From the NCBI GenBank assembly GCA_039815505.1, contig JBCBZE010000008.1, forward strand, positions 1 to 32,569: a stretch of 32,569 nucleotides of DNA, written 5' to 3'. Below, one piece after another: positions 25,926 through 32,569 of this stretch; position 1 is the first letter of the stretch, and the number at the start of each line of letters is the position of its first letter. Source of the stretch: CANLWN01 sp039815505. GTDB lineage: Bacteria > Bacteroidota > Bacteroidia > Flavobacteriales > Flavobacteriaceae. Position numbers and translations under genes: made by a program. Below the pieces are notes generated by a model, which was given only the letters and a program-made list of their open reading frames with translations, was not told the DNA's origin and ran no database searches.

Positions 25926-26429
25926 TTGAAAAAGAAAGATTTAGAAAGATATCATGAATTGAAGAGTAAAAGGAAAAGGTCTACTAATGAGCTTTTCGAA
26001 CTCGGTAGGCTTTCATCTAAGAAAAGAAAGCAAGATTTCACTGACGAAACTATTCCTTGTTTCGAAGAATTTGCTAAAAGTTACGGATTCAACTTTGATG
26101 TTAATCTCGAAGAATTATTTACTATTTATTTAAAGAGCAGTGATCTAGAAATTTTCTTCTCGGAAGAACATCAACCAAGAAAAGTATACACCATTATTTT
26201 CAAGTTTTTGATTGATGGAAGAGAAGAAAACTACAATTTAGCAAGCTTAATATCAAAGAAACAACCGGAAATACATTTGGAATTAAACTGTTTCAAAGAA
26301 GAAGAAATGATAAAAGTTTTACACTTTATAAAAGAAAACTTATTTGAATCCGTAAAGGAAACATATGAGACAAAAACGGTTTATGACAAATTTCTCAAAC
26401 TAAAGGCAAATATTAAGAATGTTGACTAA
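25926..26429 (+). CDS. Small AT-rich cytoplasmic protein, candidate immunity protein
   Basis: This 167-residue protein starts with TTG immediately after the stop of the giant gene and has no signal peptide. It opens with a highly basic helix (MKKKDLERYHELKSKRKRS), followed by an alpha/beta-looking part (DLEIFFSEEHQPRKVYTIIF) and an acidic/helical end. I do not recognise a family. GC by hand count over 26041-26400 is about 29 percent, against about 50 percent in a sample (30001-30180) of the giant gene downstream, so it looks like part of an exchangeable cassette. Position directly behind a toxin-like tail is the classic place for an immunity gene; that role is inference. Its stop overlaps the next ATG (TAATG). 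Confidence 0.65.
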   Translation: MKKKDLERYHELKSKRKRSTNELFELGRLSSKKRKQDFTDETIPCFEEFAKSYGFNFDVNLEELFTIYLKSSDLEIFFSEEHQPRKVYTIIFKFLIDGREENYNLASLISKKQPEIHLELNCFKEEEMIKVLHFIKENLFESVKETYETKTVYDKFLKLKANIKNVD

Positions 26430-26983
26430 TGATCTTGTCTAAAGAACAATATTATAAACGACGATGGTTTTTGGCTATTTTATTTCTAGGCCTGGGTCTT
26501 TGGTTACTATATCTAGGGTATAGCATGTTAGGTTATAATAAGGAAAAAGATGAGCTTTTTTCCAGTACGGATACCCCATGTGGAATTGAGATCAAATATG
26601 ACAAAACTGGGAAATACAGAAATATCCATTTAGTTCATTGCAATACTACAAATAGCATCTCGTCTGTCCTGGATAAAAATGAACATGATAAGTTATGGTA
26701 CGTAATAGAAAAAAAAATTAAACAAATAGGAAATAAAAACTCCTTCTCTTTAGAACACAATGAACTGAAAGTTTTAGACTATCAATATCTTTTTTGGAAA
26801 GACAAACTATATGAATTAAAGATTGATAATGAGACAATTATCGCATATGAAATGGGAAGCAATAAAATAGCACATACGGTGCTGACAGTAGGATTATTGT
26901 GGACAGGTTTTCAGGTTTGGATAATTTATACATTACTAACCAAAGGTAGAAAGGTTTATGATGAATCCTTTACAAATGATTGA
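26429..26983 (+). CDS. Two-helix inner-membrane protein, candidate second immunity protein
   Basis: This 184-residue protein has membrane helices at about 13-33 and 148-170. Positive residues (YYKRRW before helix 1, TKGRK after helix 2) place both ends in the cytoplasm, so residues 36-145 should form a periplasmic domain; it holds two Cys (51 and 71) that could form a disulfide. No family was recognised. It is very AT-rich like its neighbour and overlaps it by one base. If the tail of the giant protein acts in the periplasm or at the membrane, this protein would be well placed to block it. It could also be an unrelated passenger. The next gene's true start lies eight bases after its stop. Confidence 0.65.
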   Translation: MILSKEQYYKRRWFLAILFLGLGLWLLYLGYSMLGYNKEKDELFSSTDTPCGIEIKYDKTGKYRNIHLVHCNTTNSISSVLDKNEHDKLWYVIEKKIKQIGNKNSFSLEHNELKVLDYQYLFWKDKLYELKIDNETIIAYEMGSNKIAHTVLTVGLLWTGFQVWIIYTLLTKGRKVYDESFTND

Positions 26984-26990
26984 AACCAAT

Positions 26991-29900
26991 ATGAAAAATA
27001 ATACTTTATATATCATATTATTACTCTGGTGCGGCCTACTTTGGGGCAATCCAAATAGCAGGGCAGTTGTTTCCAAAGACTCCTTGACCATTAAAGAAAA
27101 GGATTCTACCAAACTTCAAAACAACGCGTCCACCAACCCTTTAATGGCTCGTTGGCAGGAGGAAAAGGCTATCAAAACCCGTAAATCCGTTTCACCTATC
27201 AATAAAAAATTTAAAAGCTTTCCAGAGCTAGACCAATACAATACTTCTTTCTACTATGATATTTGGGACGATGTAGCAGAGTTTACGGCAGATTACGTAC
27301 AAAACCAGTTTAAGGTAGACAATAAAACCCAAGAAGTGTTGGACGCTGGTAAAAAAGTCTTTGACATCATAGAACGCGAACAGCGTTTTATTGATATTAT
27401 AGGCGGTAACGAAACTATAGACCTGCCTGTGGGTATAAAACAGAATATCACCAAAAACTCTGCGATTACCTTGGGCATTATTAGTATGGAATACCATTCA
27501 GCGTATACCGTGGTCGATCTTTTTGCCCGTGTAGAACTTTCAGAACTCAATGTGGACCTTTTATTTGGGGCAAGTGGTGTGAAAATTTCCCGTGAAGGCG
27601 GTATTTATGACGAGGCCCGCTTAAATCTCCTGACAGATTTTCCCGTAGGACTAAATGGGGGGCAATGGTTAGTGACTTTCAAAGGAGGTAAGGGCGACCG
27701 TGGCCAAGGAGATGGTCAAACCTATATTACCATTAATTGCGAAGGCAAAATAAAGGAAATGTCCCTCAGCGCGGATGTGCGTATTGCCAAAACGGTGGCA
27801 GTACCCTTAAATGAAGACGGTACCCTAAAATATCCTGGGAGACTAGAACCGGGCACAGGAGAAAAGGCGGCTGGGAACGATAGTTACGTAGGTACAAGCT
27901 TTAAAGTACAAACAGAAAGTGTAGGCGATCTGTTAATAGAATTGGATTTGCCTATGTTTCAGTTAAGGGCCTTACCCAAATGGGGGTTTAAAATGGAAAA
28001 GGCCATATTGGACCTTAGTGATACTAAAAATGCCTCGGACATCGTTTTTCCGGATCTATATACTACACAAGGTTTATTGGTGCCCGGAAATGAAAACCTA
28101 TGGCGGGGTTTCCATTCAAAGGAAGTACGGGTAACACTACCTCCCGAATTTAAGAAAAAGGGCTCTGAAAAACGCATCACTATTGGCGCACGGGACCTTT
28201 TCATCGACAATTTTGGGGTTTCCGGTGATTTTTATGCCCTAAATGTCATGGACATTAATGAGGGGGATGCCAGTAAATGGCAATTTTCACTGGATTCCAT
28301 TGGTGTAGATTTAAAGATAAATCGTTTTATAAAAGCAGGTTTTAACGGTGAAATTGTACTGCCGATTAGCGATGAAAAGTCTACGGGTGGTAAATTGACC
28401 TACAAAGGTCTAATAACAGCGGACCAGTTTTACTCCGTTCGTGTAGATGTCGAAGAGGATGTGGACTTCAATATTTTTAAGGCCAAAGCAAAAATCTTTA
28501 AGGAATCCTATATAAAGCTCGAAGTTGAAAACGACCGTTTCTATCCAGAGGCCAATCTCACGGGCCTTATGTCCTTTAATGCGCAGCAGCAAAGTCAGCT
28601 AGACACTTTGTCCAACACTTCCACCGAAGATGGTGATATAGAATCCCTTCGATTCGAAGGGCTCTCTTTTCAAGATTTCAAAATAAAAACCCGGGAACGC
28701 CCCTATCTGTCCATTGGATATGCCGGTTTTAAGGATACCATAGCACTCCCTAAACTAGCTGGTTTTGAATTGGGTTTTTATGATGTCAAAATTCTGACCA
28801 ATAATGGCAATGAAGCTGAGCTGGCGCTCAATAGCTATATAAACTTGGATAAATCAGGAATTCGTGGAGACGTCCGGCTAAGTGTCATAGGTGAACTGCA
28901 GGAAAACGATTATCTAAAGTGGCGATACAAAAATGTTGAGGTTAGTTCCGTTGAAGTAGATGTAAAACGAAAGTCGTTCGAGTTTTATGGTCGTTTGGAG
29001 TTTTTTAAAGAAAATCCACTCTATGGAAAAGGATTCGCGGGAGAGTTACAACTGTATTCTGAACATCTCGGAATCGAAATAGGTGCACGTGGCCTTTTTG
29101 GGGCGGTAGACGATTACCGCTATTGGTTTGTAGATGCCCATGGCAGACCTACCAAAAGCAATAATAAAAACTTTACCATTTATGACCTTGGAGGTGGAAT
29201 GTACCATCATATGCGAAAAGCAGGCCTAGATGAACGGGCAGATTCCATGTCCGGTATCTACTATATGCCCAATAAAGACACCGAATTGGGCTTTAAAGCA
29301 TTGGCTGCCTTTGAGGTGCAAAAAGGTGCTTCCTTCACAGGTTTAATAGCCATCGAAATGAGTTTTAATTCCAAGGAAAGTGGGGGCGGTGTCAGTAGGG
29401 TAGGATTTTATGGCGCTGCTGCATTGATCCAAGGTTCGAGCGAAGGCGGAGGAGGTTCTAGAGATCCATTCGGTAGTGTGGATGAAATGCAACAAACGGT
29501 CTCGGACAAGGAACAGTCACTGGGCAATTTCCATGAGCTTTCCATTGACAAGGAAGGCATAAAATATTTTGCCGATGAAGTTTTTCCTGAAATTCTTACG
29601 GGAGAAGAACTTTTTGCCGCCCAAGTGGCCATAGATTTTGACTTTAGGAACCGGATATACTGGGGTATGTTGGATGTCTTCTTGAATGCTGGGGTTATTA
29701 AAGGGGATGGCGAAAAGAATAGGTTGGGATATTTGGAATTTTACAATGCACCTGATGATTGGTATATCTACGTTGGCACTCCCACAAAGCGTTTTGGCGT
29801 AAGAGATATTCCTATAGGACCATATAAAGCACGGATCAATATGTATTTTATGACAGGAACCATACTTCCAGATCCCGCGGCTCCTCCACAGAATGTCATC

Positions 29901-31835
29901 GATATTCTAGATTTAAAGGGTGACGAACTCCTTTTTGGTAGAAACTTTGACCAAGAGTTGGCACAAGGCGCGGGATATGCCTTTGGAGCTTTGTTTGAAT
30001 TAGGGATCGGTTTCGACTGGGGAATTGTCTATGCGAACGTAAGTGCCGGGGTTGGTTTTGACTTGATGGTACGCGATTTTGGGGATGCCTATTGTAAAGG
30101 TTCCGAGGGGCCTTTAGGTATGGACGGATGGTACGCAACCGGACAATTATATGCCTATTTACAGGGAGAAATAGGGGCCCAGATAAAGCTTTTTGGAATA
30201 CGAAAACGTGTGCCGATTTTAAAGGCGGGAGTGGCGGTCCTAGCCCAGGCCCAATTGCCAAACCCATGGTTTATTAAAGGATACGCGGGTATAGATATAC
30301 GGGTTCTGGGAGTAGTACGCATCCGTTCCCGTCTAAAGGTAATCATAGGGGAAGAATGCGAAATTATTGGAAAGACAGGTCTGCAAGAAGTTGTGATGAT
30401 ATCGGATATCTCACCGAGGGATGGTTTTACCGATGTGGATGTTTTTGATGCCGTCCAAGTAGCTTTTAATGCCCCCATAGGCAGCGAAGTACAAATAGAG
30501 GATGATCAAGGATTGCAGACCTATCGAATCGATATGAAGGAATTATCGGTGAAATCACAAGGTGCTCCTATTGAAGGAGACCTAAGTTTTAACGAACAAC
30601 AAGATTTGCTGACCTTTAAACCCTTCGAAATTCTACCTCCCGAACAAGAAATCAATATAATGGTCAAAGTTTCTTTTGAACAGAAAATAGGAGGTAATTG
30701 GAGTCCGGTAACCGACAATGGAAAACCGGTGGTCGAAGAAAAAGAAGTAAAATTTACCACGGCCAAAGCACCAAGAAACATTCCGTATAGAAATATAAAA
30801 TACATGTATCCCGTTGTAGATCAACAGTATATGTTACCCAAAGAGAGTAATACCGGTTATGTGCAACTAGACTCCGGTCAAGAATATCTATTTGGTAACG
30901 GTTATAGCGACGAGCTTTACTTTTTGGATGAATTTGGAAATAAAACCAAAGCTGATTTTAGTTACGATGCTTCTAATAAACGTCTTAATTTTTCCATTCC
31001 GGATTTGAACAATGAGACCAGTTATACCTATGCATTAATAACGTTAAATCCCAGTGATGTTGACGAAGATCAAGTCCTTACAGCGGTTGAATTCAATGAG
31101 GTTGCCGAAGACTTGGAAATCTCCAACAATACTATTGTAGGTAGCACGGGTAGCGGGGCCTTTATTTCCCGTTTGGATTTTTCCTTTACCACCAGTATAC
31201 ATGATACATTTAAAGAGAAGATGAAAACCCTGAACGTAAAAAACTCCATAACCAGTATTGATACTTATCAGGATACGGGAACTACGGTTGCCAATGTGGG
31301 ATACATAAGTCTAACCATGAACGAATATGAACCCTTTGGCGTCAATGATGTGGTAGGCACCATTTATACGGCAAACACTGCCCTCATTAAATATGAAGCC
31401 CTAACAAATGACGATTATTACCAAAAGGATATATTCCCCTTTTTATACGAAGAATATCCATTGGATAATGATATTACGCTTAGCCGAGATGAATCCATAT
31501 TGGGAAGGCCCCCTGTAAGATCGTTACAATTGAGCACAACGTATAGGGATTTCAGTATAACAAACCCGCAAAGTTCGGTTTTAAAGACTATGTTCCCTTT
31601 TCGTTGGCATTTACCAATAGCCTATTTTTATGACTATAGGGATTTACAGTACCAAGTTACGAACAGGTACTTAAGGAACGGTATCGTACAACCCGGATAC
31701 GACAATTATAAATATCTCATAGCAGGTATATTTCCTTTTATGAGGAAAGAAAAGTACGAAGTACGGTTCAGTTATATTTTGCCCCAACAAAACTCGGGCA
31801 ATTCAGAAGTTATTAAATATGAGAATACATTTTAG
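26991..31835 (+). CDS. Giant exported beta-rich protein of unknown function
   Basis: ATG 26991 gives 1614 residues with a clean signal peptide (MKNNTLYIILLLWCGLLWG). The ATG at 26958 lies inside the previous gene and would spoil the signal, so it was not used. Residues about 150-720 are a long run of alternating strands built like stacked sheets or repeated domains. Residues 1000-1125 are Gly-rich amphipathic strands (GIGFDWGIVYANVSAGVGFD), and residues 1138-1256 form an Ig-like module of the Big_5 type (ISPRDGFTDVDVFDAVQVAFN, split at VEEKEVKFTT). The end, YEVRFSYILPQQNSGNSEVIK, shows no type IX sorting domain. Base composition returns to the genome norm here. Function is unknown. Its place between the FN3 proteins suggests a structural partner of the same apparatus. 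Confidence 0.7.
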   Translation: MKNNTLYIILLLWCGLLWGNPNSRAVVSKDSLTIKEKDSTKLQNNASTNPLMARWQEEKAIKTRKSVSPINKKFKSFPELDQYNTSFYYDIWDDVAEFTADYVQNQFKVDNKTQEVLDAGKKVFDIIEREQRFIDIIGGNETIDLPVGIKQNITKNSAITLGIISMEYHSAYTVVDLFARVELSELNVDLLFGASGVKISREGGIYDEARLNLLTDFPVGLNGGQWLVTFKGGKGDRGQGDGQTYITINCEGKIKEMSLSADVRIAKTVAVPLNEDGTLKYPGRLEPGTGEKAAGNDSYVGTSFKVQTESVGDLLIELDLPMFQLRALPKWGFKMEKAILDLSDTKNASDIVFPDLYTTQGLLVPGNENLWRGFHSKEVRVTLPPEFKKKGSEKRITIGARDLFIDNFGVSGDFYALNVMDINEGDASKWQFSLDSIGVDLKINRFIKAGFNGEIVLPISDEKSTGGKLTYKGLITADQFYSVRVDVEEDVDFNIFKAKAKIFKESYIKLEVENDRFYPEANLTGLMSFNAQQQSQLDTLSNTSTEDGDIESLRFEGLSFQDFKIKTRERPYLSIGYAGFKDTIALPKLAGFELGFYDVKILTNNGNEAELALNSYINLDKSGIRGDVRLSVIGELQENDYLKWRYKNVEVSSVEVDVKRKSFEFYGRLEFFKENPLYGKGFAGELQLYSEHLGIEIGARGLFGAVDDYRYWFVDAHGRPTKSNNKNFTIYDLGGGMYHHMRKAGLDERADSMSGIYYMPNKDTELGFKALAAFEVQKGASFTGLIAIEMSFNSKESGGGVSRVGFYGAAALIQGSSEGGGGSRDPFGSVDEMQQTVSDKEQSLGNFHELSIDKEGIKYFADEVFPEILTGEELFAAQVAIDFDFRNRIYWGMLDVFLNAGVIKGDGEKNRLGYLEFYNAPDDWYIYVGTPTKRFGVRDIPIGPYKARINMYFMTGTILPDPAAPPQNVIDILDLKGDELLFGRNFDQELAQGAGYAFGALFELGIGFDWGIVYANVSAGVGFDLMVRDFGDAYCKGSEGPLGMDGWYATGQLYAYLQGEIGAQIKLFGIRKRVPILKAGVAVLAQAQLPNPWFIKGYAGIDIRVLGVVRIRSRLKVIIGEECEIIGKTGLQEVVMISDISPRDGFTDVDVFDAVQVAFNAPIGSEVQIEDDQGLQTYRIDMKELSVKSQGAPIEGDLSFNEQQDLLTFKPFEILPPEQEINIMVKVSFEQKIGGNWSPVTDNGKPVVEEKEVKFTTAKAPRNIPYRNIKYMYPVVDQQYMLPKESNTGYVQLDSGQEYLFGNGYSDELYFLDEFGNKTKADFSYDASNKRLNFSIPDLNNETSYTYALITLNPSDVDEDQVLTAVEFNEVAEDLEISNNTIVGSTGSGAFISRLDFSFTTSIHDTFKEKMKTLNVKNSITSIDTYQDTGTTVANVGYISLTMNEYEPFGVNDVVGTIYTANTALIKYEALTNDDYYQKDIFPFLYEEYPLDNDITLSRDESILGRPPVRSLQLSTTYRDFSITNPQSSVLKTMFPFRWHLPIAYFYDYRDLQYQVTNRYLRNGIVQPGYDNYKYLIAGIFPFMRKEKYEVRFSYILPQQNSGNSEVIKYENTF

Positions 31836-32569
31836 ATGAAATCAGTATATAGATACACGGTATTTGTTTATCTCATGCTTACTTCAATGCAAGGGTGGGC
31901 TCAGGAAACTGTTCTGGAAACTGCTGCCCCCCCTCGTTTAATCATAAAGGCGAGGGCAAAAAAAGATGCCATATACCTGCGCTGGGGGGTTAATGATAAG
32001 CTAGCCTGGAAATATGGAAACAAATACGGGTATATCATAGAGCGAGCTACCATATTTAGGGATGGAGAACCTTTGGTGGAATCCGAAAAGACCATACTGA
32101 CAGGGGGAGCCATTAAACCAAGACCCCTGCCCCAATGGGAATCCTTAATTGAAAACAATGATATGGCCGCAGTGGCTGCCCAAGCCATTTATGGAGAAAG
32201 TTTCAGTGTTAATAACGGTGATGAAAGTCTTTTGATGAAAGTTATCAACGAGAGTGGTGAACTGGAACAACGGTTCGGTTTTTCCATGTTTGCGGTAGAT
32301 CAGGATTTTATCGCTGCCGAGTATTCCGGCTTAGGTTTTATAGATACCGATGTGAAGGCCAATGAACAATATCTATACAACATAAAAATGGCCGTTCCAG
32401 AAGAAATTCTCAAGATTGACGAGACCGGATTACGCATATCACCTTCAGAATTGAACCTATTACCCAAACCCTTTGATTTTGCCGGATATTATTATAACAA
32501 TGCCTTTGTACTTATTTGGGAATATGATGCTTTGTTGAATTTTTACACCGCCTATGACCTGGAAAAATC
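31836..32569 (+). CDS. Exported FN3-like protein (right end cut)
   Basis: ATG 31836 directly follows the stop of the previous gene and the frame stays open to the window end, giving 244 residues plus two bases. A signal peptide MKSVYRYTVFVYLMLTSMQG ends at WAQ (about residue 23). Then comes an FN3-like module: APPRLIIKARAKKDAIYLRW, with the conserved Trp50, GYIIERATIFRDG, and a later YNIKMAV strand. Residues 126-138 (NNGDESLLMKVIN) closely resemble residues 1228-1240 of the 1856-residue protein (TNDDESLIMKVVN). It is the sixth gene of the block. The C-terminus, and so any toxin or sorting domain, is not visible. Confidence 0.75.
   Translation, partial: MKSVYRYTVFVYLMLTSMQGWAQETVLETAAPPRLIIKARAKKDAIYLRWGVNDKLAWKYGNKYGYIIERATIFRDGEPLVESEKTILTGGAIKPRPLPQWESLIENNDMAAVAAQAIYGESFSVNNGDESLLMKVINESGELEQRFGFSMFAVDQDFIAAEYSGLGFIDTDVKANEQYLYNIKMAVPEEILKIDETGLRISPSELNLLPKPFDFAGYYYNNAFVLIWEYDALLNFYTAYDLEK

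Noticed and set aside
26958..26990. Earlier ATG for the 1614-residue protein
   Set aside because: It lies inside the preceding gene and adds residues before a clean signal peptide that starts at ATG 26991.
29896..30478. Long minus-strand frames (123 and 107 codons) within the 1614-residue gene
   Set aside because: Shadow frames; Pro/Arg-rich nonsense composition, no start context, and the sense gene is continuous.

Overview
The window looks like a chromosomal segment of a marine-type member of Flavobacteriaceae (Bacteroidota). Evidence: it carries the gliding genes gldD and gldE next to ssb and mutY, a Bacteroidota-type order of HU, a tiny basic protein and RNase G, a DUF3667 protein, and many start codons without a Shine-Dalgarno sequence. 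Several genes begin with TTG, and upstream regions show the Bacteroidota -7 box TAnnTTTG. The genus cannot be fixed by eye. Genes are tightly packed; the longest gap without a gene is about 208 bases (17687-17894), so no stretch over 300 bases is empty. No tRNA, rRNA, CRISPR array or insertion sequence was seen.

Layout. 1-1656 (+): the tail of an outer-membrane barrel protein, a perfect 17-bp hairpin, then a PepSY-type membrane protein coupled to a small lipoprotein. 1729-5192 (-): mutY, ssb, gldE and gldD, a DNA repair/replication and gliding cluster. 5319-8851 (+): HU, a 29-residue basic protein with a terminator, RNase G with a terminator, a DUF3667 membrane protein and recX. 8844-17686: a biotin locus on the minus strand (bioF, a DUF2007 protein, bioD, bioA, a ketosynthase, bioB and a cupin-8 protein). 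It is interrupted by two plus-strand genes, a Coa1-like membrane protein and a GT-C glycosyltransferase. The biotin genes cover 7-keto-8-aminopelargonate to biotin. No bioC or bioH is present, and the ketosynthase is a candidate for the pimeloyl-forming side.

17895-32569 (+) is the unusual part: a six-gene, tightly spaced, probably co-transcribed block. It holds (1) an 818-residue predicted outer-membrane barrel with an added helical C-terminal domain; (2) an 1856-residue exported protein with Ig/FN3-like N-terminal modules, an HExxH domain, a hydrophobic Ala/Gly-rich segment and a divergent C-terminal tail; (3, 4) two very AT-rich small genes directly after it; (5) a 1614-residue exported beta-rich protein I do not recognise; and (6) the start of an FN3-like exported protein that runs off the window. 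The arrangement of long exported carrier, variable AT-rich tail, then small adjacent genes, placed between higher-GC genes, is what a polymorphic toxin with immunity genes looks like. Neither exported giant protein with a visible C-terminus ends in a recognisable type IX sorting domain. The barrel or the 1614-residue protein could therefore be part of a dedicated export or display apparatus. This is inference from architecture; no toxin fold was recognised.
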